Positions 11,682 through 23,519 are shown, numbered from the stretch's first letter. The stretch: DNA of 64,000 nucleotides from Cladobotryum mycophilum (GCA_036429605.1 CM071591.1:434001-498000); one strand, 5' to 3'. Translations and numbers: made by a program. The notes: generated by a model not told the origin, from the letters alone.

Positions 11682-12696
11682 TTATTTAGCGACGATCTCG
11701 ACACCGCCAGTGGCTCCCAGAGCCTTCTTGATGTCACCGTAGATGGCGAACTGACCAGCGGTCAAAGTTCCGACCATGAACAGACGAGCACCGATACCGC
11801 TGTAGGAGCCACGGAGGCCGAGCTCCTTGGCAATCTTGATGAGACGGGAGGTGGTTCCCTCACCGGGGAGACCCTTGGTCTTGTTGATCTTGGAGAGCAT
11901 GGTGTCGGCGGGCTGGGAGACGATGGCGGCGGCGAAACCGGCAATCAGACCAGAGCCCAGGTTGACAGTGGTCTGAAGACCATCAGACATGTCCTTCTTG
12001 GGGAACTTCTTGTAGATAGCCTCGGCGACCTTTTCGTAGACGACGAACTTGGCCATGGTGTAAGGGACCTGCTTGAACAGGATGGGTCCGAAACCAGCGT
12101 AAAAGGCACCGGCACCCTCGTTCTTGAGCATCTTGGTGAAGCCGCCAATGAGACCATTGGCGTAGGTGGGCTCAGAGACGAGACGGATACGGGTGGCCTC
12201 GAGGGGGCAGAGGGCAATGTCGGCGAAGAACTCTGCAGCAGCGGAGGAGGCCAGGTAGACGGCGGTTCGGTTGTTGGAGGCAGTCTCGAGACCGAACTGG
12301 TTGATGAACTGCGTCTTGAAGAACTCGTAACCACCGAACTTGAAGGCACCCTGGAGGAAGTAACCGGCAAAGGTAGGGCCAATACCAGTCAGGAGAGCGC
12401 CAGCACCCTCGTTCTGGATGACCTGGCGGATGCCACCGACCAGACCACGGTTGTAGGTGACGGGGTCGAGCTGAATTCGGGTCTTGACGCTGTAGAGAAG
12501 GAAGAAGGGTCAGTGGTGATAATCATGGTGGTGGTAGTGGTGGTAGAGGAGTAACAACATACACATCGACGGGAGTCAAGGCACCGTGAGTGACGGAGCA
12601 GCAGATGGCGCCAGCAATGGCGAAACGAGAGTAGAGAGCGAAGCCATCGAGCTTGGCGGGCTCAGCCTTGACGGCGGGGACAGCAGCAGCAGCCAT
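11682..12696 (-). CDS. mir1: Mitochondrial phosphate carrier
   Basis: Inner-membrane carrier that imports phosphate for ATP synthesis. Exon 1 is 12696-12563 and exon 2 is 12489-11682. The 73-nt intron (GTATGT donor, CAG acceptor) falls inside the first signature, giving PVDVVKTR. The product is 313 residues in three repeats of about 100, each with a mitochondrial-carrier signature: PVDVVKTR, PLEATRIR and PADTMLSK. The order and spacing match yeast Mir1-type phosphate carriers rather than other solute carriers. The N-terminus (MAAAAVPAVKAEPAK) is short and has no long presequence. The start at 12696 is the first ATG and lies just before the first helix. G5 runs inside this gene are in frame, unlike those in the aminopeptidase and wall protein genes. 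Confidence 0.97.
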
Positions 12697-14088
12697 TGTG
12701 AAGGGGGATTAGAGGACCTGAGTGGAGATTTTTCTTTATTAGAAGGTATGGAAGGAAAGTTTCGACGGGAGAGGGGAGAGAGAAGAAAACGTGGGAGAGG
12801 GAGGGTGCGAGGTTTTGTCTGGGAGAGACTGGTGGTGGTTTTTTTTGACAGCCTGAGGCTTTTGAGGTCTTTTTTTCTTTTTTTTTTTCTTCCTCTTCCT
12901 TGGCTGGCCCTTTGTTAGTGGCGGGCAATGCGGGCAGTCATGCCAGGGCCCAGGGGGGGGCTTCCCTCTCACTCCAGTGCGTGCGTGCTCCAGTAGGAGA
13001 GAGACGAAAAAAACTCTGGCCTTCGGGAACAATCGGATGATTCGATTGGTTAGAGCACAGACCCACATTGAAAAAATAGCACTGCATCCTGAAATGTCTA
13101 GTTTGAGGAGGAGGTAGTAATACAGTAATACTTGATCCAGCCACCAAATGTCCATGTGTTACATCTACTCAGTAGTAGACACAAATACTCGGTGTGTCCG
13201 GTCTACCTATCTTTTTTTCATGTCAAAGCAACGTTTGAATTTATTTTACTACATCACTCATCTGCTTCAAGGGCGGTTTCATGGATGAACGTTGTTGTTT
13301 ACTGATGTTGATGTTGATGCCAATACTCGATATGTGCACATTTGGATTCAGTGCATATACAACATCACATGCAAATATCCATCACTCCCTAGCATCCTGC
13401 CCTCCGAACTTGCTCCATGGCCCTTCCGGGAGCCACTCACCGTTCCACCTTGGTCAACGTGGGGGTCCCCTTCCGTTCGGTCCCCCGTTGCCCATCGCCT
13501 CGCATCGCATCATCATCTCAATCTTCCATGGTAAAACCTCGGTAGTCTCATAAATCTGCTTTGCTACGTGCGCTACGCAGCTTGCTTGTTTCAGGACATG
13601 AAGGTGGCATTAAGCATTTCAAGTTCATGTCAAGAGTCCCTAGGTGCTATGGTCTATGAGTTTACTGGTAGATGTCAAACGTCATTATTTAGATTGACTC
13701 GAGTCTATCAGCCCTGAATAGATAGACTTGTGTAGATGTGTATGTTATACATAAAGAGAGAGAGATCCTGGGTTTCCGGACTTAGGGCTGTTGTCAACCT
13801 CCGAAGCGTCAACACCATGATTTGTTGGTTGCAATCGTAGAGCGGTGATCCTACAAGGCACTGTGAGCAATGCCTCATATGACCAATGCACCTGATCATG
13901 TAAAGCGGATGTAAACCAACAACCATCATCACCCCCATTCCTTGCACCAGTGAATTACCACTCAGGCATCGAAGTTGGACTCTGATACCATCGTATACCC
14001 TATAACTATCCCCCTGGCAAGGTTTCGGCTGGCTGCTCTGTTCCTGGCCATCTGTAGTAAAACTTCCTCGTCGGATCAGCATCTCATC
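12697..14088. other. Intergenic: phosphate carrier promoter side
   Basis: The carrier promoter on the minus strand is purine/pyrimidine-asymmetric near 12740-12900. The rest has no convincing gene. Short AG repeats lie near 13756-13765. Confidence 0.55.
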
Positions 14089-14191
14089 GGGCGAATGGTC
14101 TAGTGGTATGATTTTCCCTTAGCATCTTTCAATCAAATAACTTGATTGACGAGCATGGGAGAGGTCCGGGGTTCAATTCCCCGTTTGTCCA
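14089..14191 (+). tRNA. tRNA-Ala (AGC) with a 31-nt intron
   Basis: The acceptor stem GGGCGAA (14089-14095) pairs with TTTGTCC (14184-14190), with discriminator A at 14191. The third pair is G:U, the classic alanine identity element. The anticodon stem TTCCC/GGGAG encloses a loop with anticodon AGC at 14121-14123. The intron (14125-14155) follows the base 3' of the anticodon, the standard nuclear position, and contains a CAATCAA/TTGATTG hairpin. The T arm is CGGGG-TTCAATT-CCCCG and serves as B box. The D arm (GTCTAGTGGTATGAT) resembles that of some fungal Pro and Ala tRNAs, but anticodon and G3:U70 both point to alanine. Confidence 0.93.
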
Positions 14192-14198
14192 TTTTTTT
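14192..14198 (+). terminator. RNA polymerase III terminator of tRNA-Ala
   Basis: A run of seven T starts directly after the discriminator base of the tRNA-Ala gene, the usual Pol III stop signal. Confidence 0.85.
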
Positions 14199-14767
14199 GG
14201 CCCGAAACCTGTTATTATCTAGACGATAGAAGGTAGAAGAGAAGGATATTGAATTGAGTTGAAGAAATGGTGCTGCTTTATCAATGTACAAATATGTTTT
14301 CCTCTTTTCTTTTTATAGACTAGATCTTTTATTCTAGTACAAGTAGAATGAGTAGGATTTGCTTAACACCAAAACTCCAAGCAGTACAGAATACTCCCTA
14401 CAAGACCTAATCTCCACTAAAGCTCAGCGTTGGCTCTGCTCCATAGCCCAATCAGAATTGAACATCACAGCCCAAGTTGCCAAAACAGGAAACTATTAAT
14501 ATGTACATTTCTCTACGTGGGCGATGGTGATCTGCTCATCTGAACCGTGTTGGACTGAAAGTTGGGGGCGTATACATATACATCATCTGCCGTGGTAATG
14601 CGGTGGATTGGTTTTATGCATGTACAAGGTCAGTGGTGTGCATGATTGTAACCAACACTCACTATCTTATCTTATCAGCAAAACATCCCAAAATTTCTTC
14701 CACCTTGATCCCCCACGTCGACGACCAAAACACCAGACAAGCTCATTGTGCCACAACAAAGCTCAAA
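14199..14767. other. Intergenic upstream of sda1
   Basis: AT-rich spacer between tRNA-Ala and sda1. It should hold the sda1 promoter and leader. No other feature was recognised. Confidence 0.5.
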
Positions 14768-17125
14768 ATGGTGAAAAGAAAGGTTGCTGCGCTCGAGAAG
14801 ATCGATGCCGACTTGTATGGACCCCCCTTGAAAAAGCACCAAAGGTCTCCCCCTTACTAACTAACATCATCGCAGCGCGAGTCTTCAGTACAAGATCCGG
14901 AGGGATCCCAAGTAAGCCTTCTTCTCCTTCCAGCTGCTGCCGCGCAAGGTCTTTTGAGCTCACATTTTGCTTCTAGATCGTATAAAGATGATTTCATGAA
15001 ACAGTGGGAACAGTATGAGTCCCAAAGGGAAATCTTCTTCATGTCTCCGACGACCGCTACGGCCGATTCGATCGAGTCTTTCCACAACATGATTGATTTG
15101 ATTGCCCACGTCGCCGATTGCTACCCCGAAGAGACCAAGACATTCCCAGACGATCTAAAAGCCATTGTCACACAGAACCATGAGATCCTTCATCCCGAGC
15201 TCAGAGAAAAGGTCATTACAAGCTTGGTGATGCTGCGGAGGAAAGACGTCATCGACTCGACCAATCTGTTGACTACCCTGTTCCCCATCCTCGTCTCGTC
15301 GCGGAGCAAGTCCATGCGCGAGGTGCTCTTTGGCAAGATTCTCAACGACATGCGAAACTCAAACTCAAAGTCCATCAACCACCCTCTGAACCGTACGATC
15401 CAGACCGTGCTCTACAACCTCGTCACAGCAGACCGCTCTTCCCCAAGGGCCATCTGGGCCATCAAGTTGACCCGTGAGCTGTGGAAGCGACAGATATGGA
15501 CGGATGCAAAGCCCGTGGACGTCATGAAGGAAGCTAGCTTGTCCGATAACGAAAAGGTTGTTGTCGGCGCTGTGCGCTTCTTCCTCGGAGGCGACAAGGA
15601 GCGAGAGGAGCTCGAAGACGAGAGCAGTGATGAGGAGATCGACTTGAGCAAAATCAGGCATCAGATGACCATCAACAAAAAGTCCAGAAAGCAAAAGGAC
15701 CAATATAGAAAGGCGGTTGACAAGGTCAAGAGAGCCGAGCGCAAGAAGACGAAGCCTCACCCCCTCAATTTCTCAGCTCTGCACCTGCTACACGATCCCC
15801 AGGAATTTGCAGAGCAGCTCTTCACAAAGCACTTGCAAAATACAAAGACAAAGCTGTCGCTGGATACAAAGCTGCTTGTTCTCCAACTTGTCACAAGATT
15901 GGTTGGTCTGCATAAGCTGACCATTGTGGCCCTCTACTCCTGGTTCATCAAATACCTTACCCCCCGACAGCAATCAGTTACTTCCATCTTGGCGTCGTTG
16001 GCGCAGGGTGTGCACGAGCTGGTTCCTCCCGATGCTTTGGAGCCTTTAATTCAAAAGATTGCAAACGAGTTTGTCTCGGAAGCTGCCGCCTCAGAGGTTG
16101 CTGCCGTCGGTCTCAATGCCATCCGAGAAATCTGTGCTCGACAATCGCTCGCCATGACGGAAACGCTACTACAAGATTTGGTCCAGTACCGCAAGAGTAA
16201 AGATAAGGGCGTCATGATGGCCGCCAAGGGCCTTTTGTCTCTGTACCGAGAAGTCGGCGCAGAGATGCTAAAGAGAAGAGATCGTGGCAAGGATGCCACC
16301 ATGGGCTTGAGCAGCGGCATCATGAAGCAGCGCAAGTTTGGTGAGGAAGAAATCGGCACAATCGAGGGCTTGGACCTGTTGGCCAAGTGGAAGGACGAGC
16401 AAAAGAGGAGAAAGCGCGCCGAGAAAGGTCTGCCGGAAGACGGAAGCGACTCCGAAGATGAAAAGGACAAGGATGATGAGGATGGCTTCAATTCGGATGA
16501 GTGGGAAGTTGAGTCTGATGACAGTGACGTCTCTGGTGATTGGATCCGCGTCAGCGATTCTGAAGATGACGAGCCCATCCCCAAGAAACGAAAGGGAGGC
16601 GACGACGACGACTCAGACGACGAGGAAGAAAACGAACAAGACCGCGCAGCCGAACTCGAGCGCATGGCCAAGCTCGCCACAACCACCATCCTCACCCCCG
16701 CCGACCTCGCCAAACTCCAAGAACTCCGCGCCACCGCCTCCGTCCAAAAGGCCATGGGCCCCAGCTCAAAGCGCAAATCCAACAACCAGGAATCCTCCCG
16801 CCACAAAGACGACGGCCTCACCGCCGAAAACATCGAAGCCCCCGCCCGCCTCCGCAAGCTCACCAAGGAAGAAAAGGTAGCCCTCGCCAAGGAAGGCAAG
16901 CCCGATAGGGAGGAGCACAAGAGCACGCAGGCGATCCGGAGATCGAAGAAGGACGCGGCGGGCAAGAGCACCAGTAATCGCGAGAAGCAGCGCAAGAAGA
17001 ACTTCCTCATGACGCTGGGCAAGGCGAAGAGCAAGCAGAAGAGGAGTCTTGTGGACACGCAAAAGGTGTTGAGGGGACACGTGGAGAGGAGTACCAGGGG
17101 CGGAAGGAGGAGGAACGGAACCTAA
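14768..17125 (+). CDS. sda1: Sda1, nucleolar 60S ribosome biogenesis factor
   Basis: Needed for maturation and export of pre-60S particles and linked in yeast to actin organisation and G1 progress. Exons are 14768-14814, 14876-14911 and 14977-17125. They give 2232 nt, an exact multiple of three, for 743 residues. The 36-nt second exon supplies LQYKIRRDP, the conserved N-terminal motif, joined to KSYKDDF by the second intron. The N-terminal half is helical (NUC130/SDA1 type) and includes SKSMREVLFGKILNDM. The C-terminal half has an acidic, Ser/Asp/Glu-rich stretch (about 16440-16640) and a strongly basic tail typical of nucleolar proteins. The first donor (GTATGG) is weaker than usual, but the acceptor and a TACTAAC branch site support it. 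It ends convergently with the permease gene. Confidence 0.97.
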
Positions 17126-17397
17126 TGTCGATCAGGGGTTGGCTAATATGTATGTGATTTGGTTGGCTTAGTAGCATATAAAAAGAAAACACTTGAGATC
17201 ACATTCCTATTTACTTTCACACGTTTGAACAGCTGAGTATCTGATGTGATTTGTCAATGGCATAAATTCGTAACAAGGTCATTATAAAAGATGTTGCATC
17301 CTGCTAATACAGGAAACAAGTCATACCCAAAAAAGAATATTTAATATACGCCCGCCCTGTCCCCCTTTCCTGGGACAACCCTTTATCATCGCTGTGA

Positions 17398-19041
17398 CTA
17401 TGGAATGGTTGATACCGTAGGCTTCTCTGCCATCTTCTCGTCTGTCGAATCCGCAGCCTCTTCATCTTCCCTGTGCGCCTGTGTGCCAATATCAGTGTCG
17501 CCAAAAGAATCAACAACATCTCTATACGCCGGGACAAAGTTGACGCAGAGTGCATAACTCCAAGCTACGACAAAGAACACCATTGGCACCACCATGCTGA
17601 AGCCACTGCCGCGACGCTGCCCCGCCTCAAAGGTTATGGGCGGAATAACAGCACCTCCAACGACACCTCCGACGAGGAAACCGCTTCCACGCTTGGTGTG
17701 TCTACCTAGACCGCGCATTCCGAGAGCGACAATGGTGGGGAAGCAGACGGATTCGAAGAAGAGGACCACGTAAAGCATCGAGATACCAATGTTGCCGTCC
17801 TGGGTGATGGAGGGTCCGATGAATATGATGCACATGGTCAAGAAACATAGGAAGACGTATCGGGGCTTAACATAACGCATAATGCCGCTTCCGGCGAATC
17901 TACCGATGGCAAAGGCGGCCTGGGCTCCGGCAAAGAACTTGGCGCCAGTACTGTTGGAAGTCCCGGGACGTGTGGCGGTGGCATAGTTGATGAATGAACT
18001 GGCAATGGCCACTTGGGCGCCCGTATAGCAGAACTGGGCGATGGCGGCATGGAAAAGCTTGTACTGCTTCCAAAGAGGCTTATCGTCAGCGCTCGCATGC
18101 GTCTCCTGAGCCTGAAACTCCATGTCTACCACCAACCAGCATTAGCGACATGCTCACAAATATGACATGACTAGGTCGGTCCGAGTCCCGGGAAAGGATT
18201 GCGCCACAAGTGCTTACCGGCATCAGTTATCTCAGGGATTTTGGCCAAATAGAACATAATGGCGAGAAGAAGAACAAAGACGGCAATGGCCAAATAGACC
18301 CATTGCACATTTTCGAGCGCACGCTCATCGCTGAACTTGAAAAAGACATAAGAGCCCAAGACGGGGGCGATGACAGTACCGATACCGTTGAAAGCTTGGG
18401 AAATGTTGATACGGATTTCCGAGTACTTGGGTGGACCGCATACTGCAGGTTTGAGTCAGAAGCATGTTCCAAATCAACAATCGCCCATTGGCCGGAGCCG
18501 CATACCAGTGATGAAAGGGTTAGCCGCTGTCTCAAGTGAACCAAGGCCGTTGCCAATGATGAAAATGGATGCGCAGAATCCACCAAAGGACTTTGCCTTG
18601 ATGCAAGGGATGGCAATTATGGCGCCTAGAGCGTACAGGCAAAGACCCCAGATGAAGACTGCCCTGTAGCCATAGTGACGAAGGATCCAAGCTGCGTGGC
18701 CCAAGGAGGCCAACGGATATGCACTGTGTGTCGCGTGTTAGCCAAGTTCATTTGGTCCCAGCGCCCGCAAAACTGTGAGACTGGGATTGGATGACCAACT
18801 CAACTTACCCAAAGTAAGCGGCCTGCAGACCAGATGATCGCGGTTGATCAATGTGCAGAGTGGTTTGGAAATGCTTGTTGAGAGTATCGAGCAATCCGTA
18901 GCTGAAGCCCCAGAGGAAGAAGAGGATGGTGACGAGGGCAATGGGGAAAATGGACTCGCGCAGAGTGAGCTCGGCAGCCTTGGTGCGACGCGAGTCGTCG
19001 GCCTTGAGCGAGCGCGCCTTGAAGAACTCCTTGACGCCCAT
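17398..19041 (-). CDS. Major facilitator permease, FHS (fucose/glucose/galactose permease) type
   Basis: Plasma-membrane sugar transporter of the fucose:proton symporter branch, by family resemblance. Exons are 19041-18809, 18723-18506, 18442-18218 and 18125-17398. They give 1404 nt for 467 residues, with all junctions in frame. Recognisable segments are LFFLWGFSYGLLDTLNKHFQ in the first helix, SSGLQAAYFGAYPLASLG, then ETAANPFIT followed by QAFNGIGTVIAPVLGSY. The second half carries six further hydrophobic segments and ends in an acidic cytoplasmic tail (HREDEEAADSTDEK). The start at 19041 is the first ATG, about 35 residues before the first helix. GC-rich CreA-like motifs occur upstream, so glucose control is possible but not shown. 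The substrate cannot be read from sequence; other FHS members take L-fucose, glucose or galactose. Confidence 0.92.
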
Positions 19042-21189
19042 TGTGAAGGGATTGGGGTCTAGCGTTGGCGTGAGGATTTGCTTGTCAAGTGAGAGACAGG
19101 TAGACTTGGCAGAGCAAGTTGTGCGCTTGCAGGTCGGGGAATGGGATCCTTTTCATTCAAATCTGGATGCATGGCCCCCCTCACCGTGCTACACTCCCGT
19201 TCTTGACATCTCCCAAGCAAGGTTGCCTTTTACGGTGCATCGCCTAGCTAGCAATGAGCGGCCTGTGGCGGATGTGGCCAAAGATCGTCGGGGTCATTTT
19301 CGGTCTCAAAGGATCCCAGCAACCCAGTTAGTTTGCTAGGCTCTCCCTGTTTAATGAACCGTCGGCAATTTAGCCTTTCCCCCTCCATTCCCCAGACATT
19401 CTTACGGAGCATTTGGGAACGGGCTGCATTGCACTAGTAAGGTGATGGCTTTTTTCTCCAACTGCCGTTGAGACTGGTAATAACCGTAGGCTACCCTTCC
19501 ATGAGTAAGTTGGTTATTTTTTGCTATTTTCCGGCTGTTGGTCGTATGTATGAGATGTATATGCCTCCTCCCCCCTCTCCACACACGCCGTTCGTTGCCT
19601 TTGCTCTATTGGCAGCTAAAGCCATGTTGTTGAGGATCGAAAAAACGAACCGTCTACCTACAAGCAGCCCACTTGGAGAAAATCTGGGGCAAAGTGTGGA
19701 GTCGGGGGAGATAGACTCCGAAGATGCAGCGGGGACACCGGCCAAAGCTAATGATTGGAAGTTGCCTAAATCTGGGGATGTACGTTCGAGCCAATGCTGG
19801 CCCGAGATGTTGGGAACCTGACGTATGAGTTTGAGAATATTATGACTTGGCGAAACAACACAAGGATCGACTTCGTCAACCATGTTCGCTACTCGGTCGT
19901 CATGATCCGAAATCGTTCATCGCGGTTTGAGCATGCTGTACTTGGCAAGCCTCCTAGGTGCATGCCCTTTGATGCGGGGGGCCGCAAAACCAGCCATAGT
20001 CTGAGCGCTAGAAGCCGTGGAATTTTCCATTGACAATGAAGACGTTGCGTTGACCGTTTAGGTTGCTGATTGACGCTGCAAGGTACATGTCCAGTATTGA
20101 CAACTTTTCCCGACCGATTTCATGCTGAACGACATCGAGGACAGTAATACTTTAGCAAACTGAGAAGAAACCTTGGTCAAGTATGCTTATTTTCCCTGCC
20201 TCGCTTGCGATTGGTCGTATCACGCAAACTGCCGGTCGACTTGCGGGGAAAGCTGCACTTCGTATATAGGCTGCATTGACTCGTCACGTGGGGGTGGAAT
20301 CTCTGGGGGCTTGCGGAAGAATTGCCCTTTTCCGTTCCCCAGATTTCCAAGCCTCATTGATGAGTGGATGAATGGATGGAAAACACCGTCGCTCTCTGAT
20401 TGCATAATAGATTGGCTTATGGTTTGCCATGTCATCCCGTCGGAACGAAAGTCGTGGCTTCGGGGTCGCGACTCGTTGATTCTGAGCTCCGAGTTTCAAG
20501 TGTCAGGTTTTGCAAGGCTTTGCTATCTATTTCAGTTCAACATGAACATGAACATGGTCAGCAATGAATCGCTAGTCCAAGCCATAGTTGTGGCAACCAT
20601 ACCAAACATGACACGCCCGACCATCTCAGTCGTGGATTTTCTTTGATCAGTTGTGGTGTGGTGTTTTTTGTGTTGGAAGTAAAACGCGATGGCCAACGCC
20701 AACGGCGCCAATTTGCTCCAATAGTGGTGAGAGTGGCGCCTTCTATGGACGAATAATTCGGGGTTGCCAATGGAATTTTCAGGCCCAATATATCGGAATA
20801 TATTGTCTTGGAGTGCAAGTAAAATCTGCGATAAATGCATGGATAGTATAGAGAAAGATGAGAAAAGTCTGGATAAAGAGCAAAAGGAAACGAGGCGGTT
20901 CATGTCAAGGAAGAAAATTTTGGCTACTGTGAATGAAGGAAGGTGCTTAGAAGCAGGTGCATGCTTCAGCAAATATTGACTATCGGCCTGGCAGGTACGT
21001 ACAAGGTTTTGCGAATGGGAGCTGGATTGCTCTTTCCTTCCCAAAGCTCCGATATTCCCATGCATCCCTGACCCAAGAACCTGGAACACTTCGTCACCAT
21101 GCCGAGTACGGGTACCTACCTCTAGGTAGTATCTACTACCTGAGTTACCTGGGTATCAAGATATGGCTCTCGGCTTAGGCATTGCTGCA
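19042..21189. other. Intergenic: permease promoter and unassigned sequence
   Basis: The first few hundred bases should be the permease promoter and leader (minus strand). The remainder has no coding signal I trust. Short open frames at 19468-19821 and 20173-20646 lack family features and codon bias. Confidence 0.5.
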
Positions 21190-22213
21190 TTATCGAATCT
21201 GGTGATAGCTTCTAAGATCTTTTTCGTATTCATCTGACCTGTACTGTCCCAGGCCTTTATCCTGAACGAGTCGATTTGGCAATCCCGAGCCCGCAGCCCT
21301 CCTGTAGAGATCTATATTCTTCGCAAATTTCCATGCTCGGCCGATTTCGGAGGACACATAATTGTGTGAAGTGAGATAGAGTTTGTGTTTGCCAAGCTCG
21401 GCTGGTAATGCTGGCTTGTCGAGCGTACATAGGGATGCCATTACCTTTTGTGGAAGTCTTGTTAGCAATAGAAAATGGCGTAGAAGTCAGATGGTAGATG
21501 AAAGAAGCCTTCCTTACCAGATCAAAGCAAGAGCTGATTTCGTGTATCCATTGTCAACCGCAAGAATCTGGTGCTACAATCGCAGAGGGCTCAATACCGG
21601 GACCCAAGGTTGCCGCTATTACCATCAGAGCCGGAAGAGTTTTCCCAAGCTCAGGCGGCTCGGCAAGAATTAAGCCCTTGAACTGTGGCTTTGTCGCTTA
21701 CACTGCCATTCACGCAGCTCTCTCTTGATGCGGGAAGGGTCGCAGGTGAGGCTTCAGTCCTAGAACCGTGGTGATGTTGCGTACGTTGCACTTTTCGGTC
21801 TGTGTTGACCAACTTGGACGCTGTTCATACAGGATGTTGCCAGGGAACTTACTATGGCTTTGTGAAGCCCAGACAGATACTGCAATATAGTAGCTTCGTC
21901 AAAGAATCCGTCCGTTTCAGAATCACTGTCCAGGTCTTTGGTGTCCTCAGCTACTAGTTCTCCCGAGGTGATCACATCTAGCATCATTGCCACTCTCAGC
22001 GCTACTTTCTTGGTCATTGGCTCTTAGAAGACTTGAAGTAGGACACTGAGGGATCTTTGAAGGGCCATAAAAACCCCGGCAAGCCTTCAACCCAGCCATG
22101 AACTCACGCACATAAATTTTGCGCTGTTCCCAGGGTGCCAGTATCTTGCCCGCTAGGACCTGCATTTCCTGCAAAACTTTACGCACGTATTCGCCAATCT
22201 CCTCCTCTGCCAT
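21190..22213 (-). pseudogene. Decayed SNF2-family helicase fragment
   Basis: Read on the minus strand, this stretch contains remnants of an SNF2-type ATPase in order. First is an N-terminal segment starting MAEEEIGEYVRKVLQEM at 22213. Next is an acidic linker (EDTKDLDSDSETDGFFDE) followed by a possible GTAAGT intron. Then comes a Walker A block, GLILAEPPELGKTLPALMVI (about 21610-21670), and IVAPDSC, like motif Ia. Last is LTSHNYVSSEIGRAWKFAKN (about 21340-21385). In-frame stops and several frame changes interrupt it. The second helicase lobe and the DEAH box are absent. It resembles the expanded SNF2-like families of filamentous fungi and looks dead rather than mis-sequenced, because the breaks are not confined to homopolymers. 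The 5' boundary at 22213 is an ATG; the 3' boundary is approximate. Confidence 0.75.
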
Positions 22214-22370
22214 GATTGCGTTCTTTTAGCTTGGAAGACGTTAGGGGTGATGGCGCAGTTGAATGGCCTTGAATGGCAACACTGGGAGAAGGGTAGAGTG
22301 GTGCAGCTGACCGGCTCGATTCGTACAAGATCATGCCCGTTTCTTCGGGGTACTGAATAGCATGAAAGAG

Positions 22371-22672
22371 AGGAGGAAAGTAGAACAAAACAAAGGAAAA
22401 GAAATGAAAGAGATATCAGATGCACTGTTGAAGGGATCTAGACTTGATACGGAAAGGAGGAGGGGAGAGAGGAAGAAATGGCAAAGGAGAGAAAAATAGG
22501 GGAATAGAGTAGGGTAAAAAAAGAAAAGGGGGGAGCATACTGGAAGAGAAGAAAAGAGAGGAGAAAGTTGGAAAAATGAGGATACTTCTCTAGAAAAGCG
22601 GGGAAGAGTGGAAGAGAGGATAAAAGAGAGAATGGGGAGGTAAAGAATAAAAAGAATAGAGAAGAGCAGTCT
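22371..22672 (+). repeat. Polypurine tract of about 300 nt
   Basis: The plus strand is almost entirely A and G over about 300 bases; the complement is a pyrimidine tract. It lies just upstream of the SNF2 remnant on the minus strand, where fungal promoters are often CT-rich. It may be the old promoter or a simple-sequence expansion. Confidence 0.7.
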
Positions 22673-23011
22673 GTTGTATGCCCTGCACTGCCAGCCAAGA
22701 GCACAACTGTCAACACTTGATTCGCTTCTGTATTTCACCTCTACCACACTTGTCTCCCCTTTATCTTGGTTCCAATTGGCTATAACGTCCCATATTTCCA
22801 CCAAGAAACATTTCATTGGAAAAAAGTCTGTTCTTAGAAATATTGTTTTCCTGCTTTCACACTGCCACGTCAAACCCCGTCTTGCTCGACCTATCGCGTT
22901 CTTTCACTCCACCCAACCCAAACGCTATCAGAATCGTCACTCTCCATCTCGCACCTTTTACCACCAATTCTTCCACCCATATCATCTTCGAAGTTTCATC
23001 CAGCGTCAATC
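22673..23011. other. Leader and promoter of the small acidic-protein gene
   Basis: C- and T-rich plus-strand sequence leading to the ATG at 23012. It is suited to a promoter and leader; no separate gene was seen. Confidence 0.5.
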
Positions 23012-23519
23012 ATGGCTAGCGAGAAGCAGGTCCAGGAACGCCCCTTGGATCATATACCCGACGAAAACACACCGGGGATCTTTGATCCTCCCGCGGGAAT
23101 CGATGCGGCAGAGTGGCGCCGCCATGTCGAAGCGGCGATTCAGCGTAAGAAAGCGAATCAACTGTTAAAGCGCTTAGAGCGTCTTGTAAGTCTACATGTC
23201 GTAACGTCGTCCCTCTTTGTACTTACCATTGTCTTAGGAGGAACAGACACTAAAGGAATGGCAGGTGAGATAATACACAACCCTTTGATCATTGTCTTTT
23301 CTTAGTCTTGTGCTAATGCTGTAGCGTCTATAGGTTGCTACCGGGTTTCTGGATGTTATCCCGGACGATCTCAGAGATGAGATGATGAGGGAAGAGGATG
23401 ACTGCTTCTATTATGAAAGCTTTCTATGTGAAGGACAGGAAGAAGCTATTGAAGATTCTGACTCCTCGGACTCGAACACGGAGGAGATGGAACCAAAACC
23501 AGAGATTGACGAGGAGTAA
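23012..23519 (+). CDS. Small acidic protein of unknown function
   Basis: Not recognised. Three exons (23012-23185, 23238-23264, 23334-23519) give 128 residues. The introns are 52 and 69 nt, with GTAAGT and GTGAGA donors and TAG acceptors, and the second has a TGCTAAT branch site. The central exon is only 27 nt. The N-terminal part (about residues 30-67) is charged and probably helical (EWRRHVEAAIQRKK, LKRLERLEEQTLKEWQ) and could form a coiled coil. The middle reads VATGFLDVIPDDLRDEMMREED. The C-terminus is very acidic (EDSDSSDSNTEEMEPK). No signal peptide or membrane segment is seen. The clean splice phase and constant frame support a real gene, but no function can be assigned. Confidence 0.7.

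Noticed and set aside
11577..12554. Long plus-strand open frame opposite the phosphate carrier
   Set aside because: Mirror of the carrier codons; the carrier strand has all three family signatures and a correct intron.
16051..17058. Minus-strand 335-codon frame opposite sda1
   Set aside because: Ser/Arg/Leu-rich shadow of the acidic and basic tracts of Sda1.
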